Positions 18,015-26,671 of a stretch of DNA of 64,000 bases are shown in pieces. The DNA lies in contig MWJO01000006.1 of the NCBI GenBank assembly GCA_002027195.1, positions 62,001 through 126,000 on the forward strand. Reading direction: 5' to 3'. This DNA comes from Streptomyces sp. GKU 895 (lineage in GTDB: Bacteria > Actinomycetota > Actinomycetes > Streptomycetales > Streptomycetaceae). The position numbers and the translations under genes are program-made. Every line of letters begins with the position of its first letter. Within the stretch, counting starts at the first letter, position 1. The notes below the pieces were generated by a model. That model did no database searches and was not told where the DNA came from. It was given only the letters and a program-made list of their open reading frames with translations.

Positions 18015-19225
18015 TGGCAACGCCGCTAGGGGCGCGGGGAACTGCGCGATCAACCACGACGGACTCGCACCCCGCATCGAACAGCACCCCCCTCATCCTG
18101 TCCGGCGCCACGGTCGTCCTCCCCACCGGAACCGTCCAAAACGGCCGAGTGATCATCAAGGGCACCCGCATTGCCGGAAGCGCACCCGAGAACGCCCAGA
18201 TCACCGACGTAACCGGCCACTGGCTCATCCCAGGCTTCGTCGACATCCACAACCACGGCGGCGGCGGAGCCTCCTTCACCTCCGGCACCGCGGACGACGT
18301 GGTCCGCGGCATCCACACCCACCGCCTCCACGGCACCACCACCCTCGTCGCCTCCACCGTCACCGGCGACATGGACTTCCTCGCCCAACGCGCCGGTCTC
18401 CTCTCCGAGCTGGCCGAGCAGGGCGACATCGCCGGCATCCACTTCGAGGGCCCGTTCATCTCGCCGTGCCGCAAGGGCGCGCACTCGGAGGAGCTGCTGC
18501 GCGACCCCGACCCGGCCGAGGTCCGCAAGCTGATCGACGCGGCACGGGGCCAGGCCCGGATGGTCACGCTCGCCACCGAACTCCCCGGCGGCCTCGACTC
18601 CGTACGGCTGCTCGCCGAGCACGGCGTCATCGCGGCGATCGGGCACACGGACGCGACGTACGAGCAGACGGTGCAGGCCATCGACGCGGGCGCCACCGTC
18701 GCGACCCACCTCTTCAACGCGATGCCCGCCCTCGGCCATCGCGCTCCCGGCCCGATCGCCGCCCTCCTGGAGGACGAGCGCATCACGGTCGAGCTGATCA
18801 ACGACGGTACGCATCTGCACCCGGCCGCCCTCCAGCTGGCGTTCCATCACAAGGGCGCGGACCGGGTCGCGTTCATCACGGACGCGATGGACGCGGCCGG
18901 TTTCGGTGACGGCCGCTACATGCTCGGTCCGCTGGAGGTCGAGGTGAGTGAGGGCGTGGCCCGGCTGGTGGAGGGCGGCTCGATCGCGGGCTCCACCCTC
19001 ACCCTCGACCGCGCCTTCAAGCGCGCCGTGACGGTCGACAGGCTGCCCGTCGAGGACGCCGTCGCGGCGCTGTCCGCCAACCCGGCCCGGCTGCTGGGCA
19101 TGTCCGACAGCGTCGGCTCCCTGGAGCCCGGCAGGTACGCCGACCTCGTCCTTCTCGACGCCGACTTCGAACTCAAGGGCGTGATGCGTCGGGGTGAATG
19201 GGTGGTCGATCCCCAACTGGGCTGA
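18014..19225 (+). CDS. nagA: N-acetylglucosamine-6-phosphate deacetylase
   Basis: A 403-aa amidohydrolase that converts GlcNAc-6-phosphate to GlcN-6-phosphate. The metal-binding FVDIHNHGGGGASF (about residues 75-88) and GIHFEGPFISPCRKGAH are intact, with HTDATYEQ, THLFNAM and the catalytic ITDAMDAAG aspartate. The first 25 residues (MATPLGARGTARSTTT...) are not family-like: they are encoded by a copy of the dispersed Streptomyces repeat (18026-18048) that lies inside the gene's start. Because no other start exists before the conserved ILSGATVV, the repeat seems to have become coding sequence. The start codon shares its A with the nagK stop. Confidence 0.93.
   Translation: MATPLGARGTARSTTTDSHPASNSTPLILSGATVVLPTGTVQNGRVIIKGTRIAGSAPENAQITDVTGHWLIPGFVDIHNHGGGGASFTSGTADDVVRGIHTHRLHGTTTLVASTVTGDMDFLAQRAGLLSELAEQGDIAGIHFEGPFISPCRKGAHSEELLRDPDPAEVRKLIDAARGQARMVTLATELPGGLDSVRLLAEHGVIAAIGHTDATYEQTVQAIDAGATVATHLFNAMPALGHRAPGPIAALLEDERITVELINDGTHLHPAALQLAFHHKGADRVAFITDAMDAAGFGDGRYMLGPLEVEVSEGVARLVEGGSIAGSTLTLDRAFKRAVTVDRLPVEDAVAALSANPARLLGMSDSVGSLEPGRYADLVLLDADFELKGVMRRGEWVVDPQLG
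18026..18048. repeat. dispersed Streptomyces repeat, copy A (inside nagA)
   Basis: A 23-base element beginning CTAGGGGCGCGGGGAACTGC, identical to the copy at 36454-36476. This short sequence is very common in Streptomyces intergenic DNA. Here it lies just after the nagA start codon and encodes part of an atypical N-terminus. Confidence 0.75.
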
Positions 19226-19279
19226 TCTGTCCATCTGTTGAGGGCGGCGGTTGTCCTGGGAGACTGGGCCGACCGCCGT

Positions 19280-19308
19280 CCGTTTGGCATGATCACCCCA
19301 CCAAACGG
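19280..19308. promoter_or_regulatory. inverted repeat upstream of the PfkB kinase
   Basis: CCGTTTGG, 13 bases, CCAAACGG: perfect eight-base arms 32 bp upstream of the kinase GTG. The placement fits an operator. I do not recognise the regulator. Confidence 0.45.
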
Positions 19309-19340
19309 CTCAGCAACGTCTTCGGGGGAGGTCGGCCCAG

Positions 19341-20269
19341 GTGATCCTCACGGTCACACTGAACACCGCTCTCGACATCACCTACCGTGTGCAGACCCTC
19401 AAGCCGCACGCCTCCCACCGGGTCTCCGAGGTCACGGAACGCCCCGGCGGCAAGGGCCTGAACGTGGCCCGCGTGCTGGCGGCCCTCGGGCACGAGGTGA
19501 CGGTCACCGGCTTCGCGGGCGGCGCCACCGGCCGGGTCATCCAGGACCGGCTCACCGCGACGCCCGGCGTGGTCGACGCGCTGCTCCCGGTCTCCGGCGC
19601 CACCCGCCGCACCATCGCCGTCGTCGACGAGCAGACCGGCGACACGACTCAGCTCAACGAACCGGGCCCCGCGGTCACCCCGGCGGAGTGGTCGGCCTTC
19701 CAGGAGGCGTACGAGGATCTCCTGGCGTCGGCGGACGCGGTGGCCCTGTGCGGCAGTCTGCCGCCGGGCGTGCCGGTGGGCGCGTACGCGGGACTGGTAC
19801 GGACGGCTCGGGCGGCCGGGGTCCCGGTGCTCCTCGACACCAGCGGGGAGCCGCTGCGCCGGGGCGTGGCCGCCGCCCCGACCTCATCAAGCCGAACGCC
19901 GACGAACTGGCCGAGCTGACCGGCTCCCACGAGCCGCTGCGGGCCACGCAGGACGCCCTGCGCCGTGGCGCTCGCGCGGTCGTCGCCTCCCTCGGCACCG
20001 ACGGCCTGCTCGCCGCCGCCCCCGAGGGCCGCTGGCGCGCCGCCCCCGCCGGCCCGCGTCCACGGCAACCCGACCGGCGCCGGCGACTCGGCGGTCGCGG
20101 GACTGCTGTCGGGCTGGTGGAACACCTGCCGTGGCCGGACCGGCTGGCCCGCGCGGTCGCCCTGTCGGCGGCGACGGTCGCGGCGCCGGCGGCGGGCGAG
20201 TTCGACCGGAAGGCCTACGAGGAGCTGCTGGGTCGGGTCGCGGTGACCGGCGGGGTCAACGCGGCCTGA
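19341..20269 (+). CDS. PfkB-family kinase, 1-phosphofructokinase-like (three frame changes)
   Basis: A sugar-phosphate kinase of the ribokinase fold, about 310 aa when frames are joined. It starts MILTVTLNTALDITYRV, typical of FruK/LacC (1-phosphofructokinase or tagatose-6-phosphate kinase), with ERPGGKGLNVARVL as the first PfkB signature. The frame is broken near 19879 (before DLIKPNADELAEL), near 20050 (before the catalytic-site VHGNPTGAGDSAVAGLL) and near 20114. All pieces are well conserved, so sequencing error is more likely than decay, but as read the gene is not translatable. A strong GGGGGAGG lies before the GTG. It follows nagA, so a role in GlcNAc-derived sugar-phosphate metabolism is plausible. 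Confidence 0.75.
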
Positions 20270-20276
20270 CCGGCTC

Positions 20277-21239
20277 CTACTTGACCCAGCCCTTCACCAG
20301 CCAGAGCTGGTCGAGGAGGGCGTCGCACTGGTTGCCCTGCTCGCAGGAGATCTTGATGGTGTTGCTGCCCTTGTTGAGCTGGACGTAGTTGTACGTCTGC
20401 GTCCAGCCCTTGGCGTAGTCGCCCTCGGCGGCGTGGGCGTAGTTGTCCATGCCGACCGGGGTGGTGGAGGGCGTGCCGTTGATCGAGAGGGTCGCGGTGG
20501 CGTCCTTGCCGGGGACGCTGTAGCCCGTGTACAGCGTGTACTTGCCGCTCTTCGGGATGCCGCTCACGTTCCACGTGACCGAGGCGCCGACCTGGTTGAA
20601 GCCGTTGAGGTAGATCCCGCCGTCGGCCTTGGCGCCCTCGACGTCGGACGCGGTGGTGATGCCCGGGCTCAGCGACAGCGCCTTCGCGTCGATCTTCGGC
20701 AGGTCCTCCTCGGTCACCTCGGTGGAGGTCTTCGAGGGGCTCGGCTCGCTGCTCTGCTGGGCGGACGGGGTGCTGGAGGCGTCGCTGCCGCCCGCGTCCT
20801 TGTCGTCGTCACCGCCGAGCATGGCCACGCCGATGCCGATGACGACCGCGGCGACCACCGCGATGGCACCGATCAGCAGACCCTTGGTGTTGGGCCCGCG
20901 GCCGCGGCCGCCGCCGTTGCCGCCATGGCCGCCGTACGGCTGCTGCTGCGTGGTGGGGGCGCCGCCCGGGAACGTCTCCGGAGCGGCGTAGTGCGCGTTG
21001 GTCGGCTGGCCGTAGGCGCCCTGCTGCGGTGCCTGCTGCTGCGGAACCTGTCCGTACGGCGCGGTCGCCTGCTGCTGGCCGTACTGGCGCTGTCCGACGG
21101 GGCGTACCCGGTTGACGGTGTTCGGGTAGCCGTAGCCGCCGGAGGGCGGCTGGGCTCCGTTGGCCTGCCCGTCGGCGTAGAGGTAGCCGAACGGGTCGTC
21201 GTCCTCGGGCGTGCTGGCGCCGTTGTTGCCGGACGTCAT
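20277..21239 (-). CDS. membrane-anchored CBM35 carbohydrate-binding protein
   Basis: A 320-aa protein with a long Gln/Gly/Pro-rich cytoplasmic N-terminus (about residues 1-115, many QQ and YGQ repeats), one transmembrane helix (LLIGAIAVVAAVVIGIGVAM), a Ser/Pro/Thr-rich linker with acidic runs, and a C-terminal CBM35-like beta-sandwich from about residue 190 (GIYLNGFNQVGASVTWNVSG, ending LLDQLWLVKGWVK). CBM35 modules bind uronic acids or other cell-wall sugars. No catalytic domain is fused, so it may tether or sense wall polysaccharide. Two cysteines (SCEQGNQCD) could pair. Function beyond binding is unknown. Confidence 0.78.
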   Translation of the reverse strand: MTSGNNGASTPEDDDPFGYLYADGQANGAQPPSGGYGYPNTVNRVRPVGQRQYGQQQATAPYGQVPQQQAPQQGAYGQPTNAHYAAPETFPGGAPTTQQQPYGGHGGNGGGRGRGPNTKGLLIGAIAVVAAVVIGIGVAMLGGDDDKDAGGSDASSTPSAQQSSEPSPSKTSTEVTEEDLPKIDAKALSLSPGITTASDVEGAKADGGIYLNGFNQVGASVTWNVSGIPKSGKYTLYTGYSVPGKDATATLSINGTPSTTPVGMDNYAHAAEGDYAKGWTQTYNYVQLNKGSNTIKISCEQGNQCDALLDQLWLVKGWVK

Positions 21240-21359
21240 CCCTTGGTACTCCTCACCAGGTGCGGGCGGATGCGATACACGGGGTCAGAAGGGCGAGCCT
21301 ACCCGCTCCAGCTGACCCAAACGGGTGACTCGGATCGCATCAGCTCTCTGACCTGGGGA

Positions 21360-23012
21360 TCATCCCGCGCGCCTGTGCTGTTTGGGACGAGATCGTTTCT
21401 CTACGTACATCCGCTCGTCGGCCGACTTCAGCACTTCGTCGGCGGTCATGCCGCAGTGCGCCCAGCCGATGCCGAAGCTGGCGCCCACCCGGACGGCCCG
21501 GCCCTCGGCGCGGATGGGCTGGATGATCTCGTTGCGCAGGCGGACGGCGAGGTCGGCGGCGTCGGCGCGGCCGAGGCCGTCGGCGAGGATGACGAACTCG
21601 TCACCGCCGAGCCGGGCGACGGTGTCGCCGTCGCGGACCTGCCGGGTCAGTCGGCGGGCGACCTCGATGAGAACCGCGTCACCGGCGTTGTGCCCGAACC
21701 GGTCGTTGATCGACTTGAAGCCGTCGAGGTCGCAGAAGAGGACCGCGAGCCCCTTGGTGCCGTCGTCCTGGTCGCTCTCGGGGGCCACGGTGTGCACATG
21801 GTGGTCGTAGGCGTCGAAGGAATCGGCGCCGGGCCGGAAGTCGAAGCCGTGGCCGTGCGCGTCGAAGGCGGGGTGGCCGTAGGCCGCGTCCAGGGACTCC
21901 AGGGCGCCCGGATGCGCGGGGCGCTGGCACAGGCGGGAGGAGAGGCGGGCGCGCAGTTCGGCGGAGTTCGGCAGGCCGGTCAGGGAGTCGTGGGAGGCGC
22001 GGTGGGCGAGCTGGAGCTCGCGGCGCTTGCGGTCCTCTATGTCCTCGACGTGGGTGAGGAGGAAGCGGGGGCCGTCCGCGGCGTCGGCGACGACCGAGTT
22101 GCGCAGCGAGACCCAGACGTACGTGCCGTCGCGCCGGCCCAGGCGCAGCTCCGCGCGGCCGCCCTCCGCCGAGGTGCGCAGCAGGGTGCCTATGTCCTCG
22201 GGGTGGACGAGGTCGGAGAAGGAGTAGCGGCGCATCGCGGACGCGGGGCGGCCGAGGAGGCGGCACAGCGCGTCGTTCGTCCTGAGGATGCGGCCGTGCT
22301 GGTCGCCGCCCATCTCGGCGATGGCCATGCCGGAGGGGGCGTACTCGAAGGCCTGCCGGAAGCTCTCCTCGCTGGCGCGCAGGGCCTGCTGCTCGCGTTC
22401 GAGTCTGACCAGTGCGCGCTGCATGTTGGCCCTCAGACGCGCGTTGCTGATCGCGATCGCGGCCTGGAACGCGTACATCTGGAGCGCTTCACGCCCCCAC
22501 GCGCCCGGCCGTCGGCCGTTGCGCGGCCGGTCCACCGACAGCACGCCGATCAGCTCGCCGCACGAGCCGCCCTGCACGCCCGGCGTGAACATGGGCGCGA
22601 AGAGCCGGTCGGAGGGGTGCCACTCGTCCTCGAAGCGGGGGGCGGGGCCGTCGGTGTACCACTGCGGCACGTCGTCGTCGTCGAGGACCCAGCCCTCGGT
22701 GTGCGGGATGAAGACCAGGTCGCCCCAGTTCTCGCCCATGCTCAGCCGGCGCTCCCAGGACTCGCGGGAGCCGACCCGGCCGGTGATCAGCGCCTCGGCG
22801 GCGGGGTTGCCGGCGAAGGCGGCGACGACGAGGTCGCCGTCGGGGCGGACGAGGTTGACGCACGCCAGTTCGTAGCCGAGGCCGTTGACGACGCCGTCCG
22901 CGACCGTCTGCAGGGTGTCCGCAAGAGACCGGGCGGTGTTCATGTCCGCCATGACCTGATGCAGTTGCCGCAGAGAGGCAAGACGGACGTAGGGCTCCGA
23001 CTCGGTCTCCAT
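21360..23012 (-). CDS. cdgB: GAF-PAS-GGDEF diguanylate cyclase, CdgB type
   Basis: A 550-aa cytosolic enzyme that makes cyclic di-GMP from GTP. Order: GAF-like sensor (about residues 20-190), PAS/PAC (about 215-330, EESFRQAFEYAPSGMAIAEM), then GGDEF with the intact active site RLGGDEFVIL. The inhibitory I-site RxxD is present five residues upstream (RDGD), so product inhibition is expected. The ATG at 23012 follows a GGAGGG stretch by about eight bases. Architecture, length and gene order match CdgB of S. coelicolor (SCO4281, from memory), a BldD-controlled cyclase that influences development. A BldD-like palindrome lies 130 bp upstream. Confidence 0.9.
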   Translation of the reverse strand: METESEPYVRLASLRQLHQVMADMNTARSLADTLQTVADGVVNGLGYELACVNLVRPDGDLVVAAFAGNPAAEALITGRVGSRESWERRLSMGENWGDLVFIPHTEGWVLDDDDVPQWYTDGPAPRFEDEWHPSDRLFAPMFTPGVQGGSCGELIGVLSVDRPRNGRRPGAWGREALQMYAFQAAIAISNARLRANMQRALVRLEREQQALRASEESFRQAFEYAPSGMAIAEMGGDQHGRILRTNDALCRLLGRPASAMRRYSFSDLVHPEDIGTLLRTSAEGGRAELRLGRRDGTYVWVSLRNSVVADAADGPRFLLTHVEDIEDRKRRELQLAHRASHDSLTGLPNSAELRARLSSRLCQRPAHPGALESLDAAYGHPAFDAHGHGFDFRPGADSFDAYDHHVHTVAPESDQDDGTKGLAVLFCDLDGFKSINDRFGHNAGDAVLIEVARRLTRQVRDGDTVARLGGDEFVILADGLGRADAADLAVRLRNEIIQPIRAEGRAVRVGASFGIGWAHCGMTADEVLKSADERMYVEKRSRPKQHRRAG

Positions 23013-23142
23013 GCTCGCCCTCCCCCCGAGACCTCGCAGCGAATCAAGGGTTCTCATCGGCGTATCGTTCTGGCAGCTTCCCCGCCACTGAATCACAGCG
23101 CGCTGCCCACTCGGTACACAGGGTCAACAATTAATGCCCCTT

Positions 23143-23156
23143 GTGACTCAAGTCAC
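23143..23156 (-). promoter_or_regulatory. palindrome upstream of cdgB, possible BldD site
   Basis: GTGACTCAAGTCAC, symmetric except for the two centre bases, 131 bp before the cdgB start. It resembles the BldD box in its TGAC...GTCA arms, but the spacing is one base short of the usual motif. cdgB is a known BldD target in other Streptomyces. Confidence 0.4.
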
Positions 23157-23329
23157 AGCTAAAGATGAACAATTGAGTGGAGTTTCTGCGTTTTCGCTGT
23201 GCGTTTACTGAACGCAAACTTTGTAGGCATGTGCGGTGTGCCTATGAGCCGGTAGGTCGGGGGTCCTAGGTCCGGGTTCGGGCTGAGGTCCGATGCGGCG
23301 GCCACCGGGCGGACACTAGCGTTCCCGAC

Positions 23330-23893
23330 GTGCCGAACACAGCCCCCACCGCCACCGTCCTCCCCTCCGGGCATCCTGAGGGGGTGAGCAACGACGAGTT
23401 CCGCGCCGCCATGTCCCGGCTGGCCGCGGGTGTGGTCCTGGTGACCGCCTTCGAGCCACCGCTGGACGCGGAGGGGCCCAAGGGCGAGGACGTCGGCATG
23501 ACGGCGACCTCGTTCATGTCGGTGTCCCTCGATCCGCCGCTGGTGCTGGTCAGCCTGCGTGAGGGCTCCCGCATGGACGACCTCCTCGACGAACAGCCCT
23601 TCTGGGCCGTCTCCGTCCTCGCCGAGAGCCAGCGGCACATCGCGGGGCGCTTCGCGATGAAGGGCCGGCTCAGCGACCGTCTGCTCTTCGAGGACATCCC
23701 CTACGTCCGCGGCTCGGCGACCGGCGCCGCGCTCGTCGGGGGCGCGCTGGCGACGCTGGAGTGCCGCACGGAGCAGCGCGTCACGGCCGGGGACCACACG
23801 CTGGTGATCGGGCGCGTCCTGACGGCACGGGTGCCGAGTGCGGACGGGGGGCCGCTGACGTATTTCCGGGGGCGCTACCGGCAGTTGGGGTGA
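23330..23893 (+). CDS. flavin reductase family protein
   Basis: A 187-aa split-barrel FMN-binding protein. It contains the family block MSRLAAGVVLVTAF, MTATSFMSVSLDPPLVLVSL and FAVSVL-like (WAVSVLAESQRHIAGRF), then GDHTLVIGRV. These enzymes supply reduced flavin to two-component monooxygenases or act as NAD(P)H:flavin reductases. The partner monooxygenase is not evident here. The start could be GTG 23330 or the later GTG at 23383, where the conserved region begins; I give the longer form. It is divergent from cdgB across a 300-bp region that holds the BldD-like palindrome. Confidence 0.85.
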   Translation: MPNTAPTATVLPSGHPEGVSNDEFRAAMSRLAAGVVLVTAFEPPLDAEGPKGEDVGMTATSFMSVSLDPPLVLVSLREGSRMDDLLDEQPFWAVSVLAESQRHIAGRFAMKGRLSDRLLFEDIPYVRGSATGAALVGGALATLECRTEQRVTAGDHTLVIGRVLTARVPSADGGPLTYFRGRYRQLG

Positions 23894-23940
23894 GGTAATC
23901 GGGGTGTGGGCGAGCGGGGACCGTTCTAGGGTGCCCCGCA

Positions 23941-24443
23941 TGATCGTGTCCGGCTCCGGCCCCCGTCTCGAAGAAATAACCCCGCGCAATATCGACGCCG
24001 CCCTCGCTATTCGCGTCCGCCCCGAGCAGGAATTCGCGGTGTCCCCGGTGGTGAAGTCGCTCGCCGAGGCGTACGTCCATCCCGGCACCGCCTGGCCGCG
24101 CCTCATCGTCGACGGCGACGACGCCCGTCCGGTCGGCTTCCTCATGGCCTTCCTCGACATCGACTGGGGCGGCGACGGCACCGTCATCCGGTCCGGGCTG
24201 TGGCGGCTGAACATCGACGCGGGCGCGCAGGGGCGGGGGTACGGGCGGTTCGCGGTGGAGTCGGTGGCGGCGGAGATCCGGCGGCGGGGCGGCGACGAGC
24301 GTGTACGTCACCTGGCATCCCGGGGAGCACGGCCCCGAGAACGTTCTATCTCGGGGCTGGGGTTCCGGCCGAACGGGGAGACCGTGGAGGTGAGGTGGTG
24401 GGGTGCTCGGGCTGTGGACGGCGGGGCGGGTGCGGTTCGGTGA
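23941..24443 (+). CDS. GNAT acetyltransferase (several frame changes near 3' end)
   Basis: The N-terminal 115 residues read well (MIVSGSGPRLEEITPRNIDA, then WRLNIDAGAQGRGYGRFAVE, with the acetyl-CoA-binding Q/RxxGxG/A pattern). After GGDE the frame fails: the sensible continuation VYVTWHPGEHGPEN lies in another frame from about 24298, FYLG in a third, and LGFRPNGETVEV returns to the first. Restored, it is a normal GNAT protein of about 165 aa. Substrate unknown. The clustering of indels in 50 bases could reflect poor sequence or true decay. Confidence 0.6.
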
Positions 24444-24668
24444 GGGCGGGCCGCGCCGGGGTGTTCGTCCTCGGAACGGCGCGGAATCGGTCACTTTAGA
24501 GGGCGCCCGTGTTGACGCGCCAACCGATGCGGGCGGACACCCCGACACGTCCTTCCCGCCGTCGCCGGTGCCGCGCCGTGGGGTACGCGTCGACTGCAAC
24601 GCCCTCAGGGGCCGGGCTGTCTCCATGTGCGGCTCCGTCGCGTGGGCGCGACAGTCGGCCGACCGCCG

Positions 24669-25097
24669 TCAGCCCCAGTCCCGGCCCGTCCTGCCTCGCT
24701 TCGTCTCCGAGCGCTGCTTCTTCTCCCTCAACCGGCGTTCGTTGATGCCCCTCGGAATGCGCGTCGGCTTCCGGGGCTTGGGCGGTGGAGCCGTCGCCTC
24801 GGCCAGCAGCGCCGCCAGGCGCACCGCCGCGGTCTCGCGGTTGCGCCACTGGGAGCGGTGCTCGGAGGAGCGGACGGTGATGACGCCGTCCACCAGGCGG
24901 GACGCCAGCCGCTCCAGGGCCCGGGCCTTCCAGACGTCCGGGAGCGAGTCCGTGTTGGCCAGGTCGAAGCGGAGTTCCACCTGGGAGTCGCTGGTGTTGA
25001 CGTGCTGGCCGCCGGGTCCGGAGGAGCGCGAGAAACGCCACTGGAGCTCGGCCTCGGGGAGGGAGACGGAGCCGCGGATGACGTAAGGACCGGACAT
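24669..25097 (-). CDS. arfB: ribosome-rescue peptidyl-tRNA hydrolase
   Basis: A 142-aa ArfB/YaeJ-type release factor that frees ribosomes stalled without a stop codon. The catalytic GGQ is in SRSSGPGGQHVNTSDS (about residues 20-35). The basic C-terminal tail (RGINERRLREKKQRSETKRG) is the segment that enters the empty mRNA channel. I chose the Met of MSGPYVIRG at 25097; an upstream in-frame Met adds two or more residues. A 225-bp stretch separates its end from the GNAT gene. I see no feature in that stretch. Confidence 0.92.
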   Translation of the reverse strand: MSGPYVIRGSVSLPEAELQWRFSRSSGPGGQHVNTSDSQVELRFDLANTDSLPDVWKARALERLASRLVDGVITVRSSEHRSQWRNRETAAVRLAALLAEATAPPPKPRKPTRIPRGINERRLREKKQRSETKRGRTGRDWG

Positions 25098-25263
25098 GCC
25101 GCCCATCGTCCCTCGTCTGACCGGCACACGTCACGCGAATATCGTTCACCGTCCGTTCGGTAAAGAAAGTAAAGACAGCTGGAACCTTCGCTACCCCTCT
25201 CGGCGTTCATAGGGGTAGATGTAGCTTCGAGCCGTACATAAACGAGGGAAAGGACTCCCAACC

Positions 25264-25839
25264 ATGGCTGTAAGCCTGTCCAAGGGTGGCAACGTCTCGC
25301 TCACCAAGGAGGCTCCGGGCCTGACCGCCGTCACCGTGGGCCTCGGCTGGGACGTCCGCACGACCACCGGTACGGACTTCGACCTCGACGCCTCCGCGAT
25401 CGCGGTCAACACGCAGGGCAAGGTCTACTCCGACGCCCACTTCGTGTTCTTCAACAACAAGCAGACCCCGGACAACACCATCGTCCACACCGGTGACAAC
25501 CGCACCGGCGAGGGCGCGGGCGACGACGAGGCGATCAACGTCAACCTGGCCGGTCTGCCGGCCGACATCGACAAGATCGTCTTCCCGGTCTCGATCTACG
25601 ACGCGGAGAACCGCTCGCAGAACTTCGGCCAGGTCCGCAACGCCTACATCCGCATCGTCAACCAGGCCGGCGGCGCCGAGATCGCGCGCTACGACCTGTC
25701 CGAGGACGCGGCCACCGAGACCGCCATGGTCTTCGGCGAGCTGTACCGCAACGGCGCGGAGTGGAAGTTCCGCGCCGTCGGCCAGGGCTACGCCTCCGGC
25801 CTGGTCGGTATCGCACAGGACTTCGGCGTCAACGTCTGA
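25264..25839 (+). CDS. terD: TerD-family calcium-binding stress protein
   Basis: A 191-aa TerD/CABP protein. It begins [20 protein letters not shown], has [13 protein letters not shown] and [19 protein letters not shown], the acidic loops that bind Ca2+, and closes with [16 protein letters not shown]. Family members are linked to tellurite resistance, calcium binding and differentiation in Streptomyces. The biochemical role is still unclear. GGAAAGGA precedes the ATG. It is monocistronic: a perfect hairpin with a UUCG loop follows 17 bp after the stop. Confidence 0.95.
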   Translation: MAVSLSKGGNVSLTKEAPGLTAVTVGLGWDVRTTTGTDFDLDASAIAVNTQGKVYSDAHFVFFNNKQTPDNTIVHTGDNRTGEGAGDDEAINVNLAGLPADIDKIVFPVSIYDAENRSQNFGQVRNAYIRIVNQAGGAEIARYDLSEDAATETAMVFGELYRNGAEWKFRAVGQGYASGLVGIAQDFGVNV

Positions 25840-25856
25840 CGTTCGTCGGATCGCAG

Positions 25857-25888
25857 CGGGAACCCCCGGCTTCGGCCGGGGGTTCCCG
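25857..25888 (+). terminator. hairpin terminator after terD
   Basis: CGGGAACCCCCGGC, loop TTCG, GCCGGGGGTTCCCG: perfect 14-base arms closed by a stable UUCG tetraloop. Confidence 0.9.
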
Positions 25889-25912
25889 CTTGTCCGGGGG
25901 TAGCGTCGCCGC

Positions 25913-26433
25913 GTGCGCCTCGAATCGCTTCCCCTGACGGCCGATCACGACATTCCGGCCCCCCTGCTCACCGAACTCACCGCGCTCTACGCCTCCAACC
26001 GCGAGTTCCACGCCCTCAGCGGCGACTTCCCCGACCCGGACGACATCCGTCCCGAGCAGGTGGCCGCCGCGCTGGCCGACGAGTTGGCGACCCGGGTGCG
26101 GAGGTGCTGCTCGCCCGGAGCGCGGGCAGGGTGGTGGGGGTGGTGATCACTCTCGCCCGTCATCCCGATCCCGACGACCCCGATCCTTGGATCGGGCTGC
26201 TGATGGTCGACGCGGCCGCGCATCGGCAGGGGGTCGGCACCCAGGTCGCGGGTCTTGTCGAGGAGCGGTTCCGCGCGGCCGGCCGCACCGCCGTGCGTCT
26301 CGCCGTCCTCGACAACAACCCCGAGGCACTCGCCTTCTGGACGGCCCTCGGTTTCGAGGTCATCGGGCACCGCGCCGACCTCCAGCTCGGCCGCCCCTGT
26401 GCCGTTCTGCGCAAGGTGCTGCGCCAGGAGTGA
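25913..26433 (+). CDS. GNAT acetyltransferase (one-base loss near 26098)
   Basis: Starts at GTG with MRLESLPLTADHDIPAPLLT. The frame is lost after LADELATR, near base 26098. With one base restored it continues EVLLARSAGRVVGVVITLA into the conserved GNAT core WIGLLMVDAAAHRQGVGTQV (acetyl-CoA pyrophosphate loop) and DNNPEALAFWTALGFEV, about 173 aa in total. Substrate unknown. It follows the terD terminator by only 24 bp and is likely monocistronic. Confidence 0.72.
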
Positions 26434-26671
26434 CAGTTTCGGCGCCGACTCCGCTGAACAAGCGGAGAGTTGACCATGGGTCAGGTGTCCGCATAGCGGA
26501 TCTCGGCTACTGACTTTCGGACAAGAACACGTAAAGTCTTGACGGCGGCCTGTCAAACAGGCGTTCCGGGTGTCACCCTCTCCTCGCTCGCCGCAACTCT
26601 GTGCCCCACCTGTGCCAGCCATGTGCCTCGCCTGTGCCTCGACACCTGCGGGCCGGCCCGAAGGAGACCGA

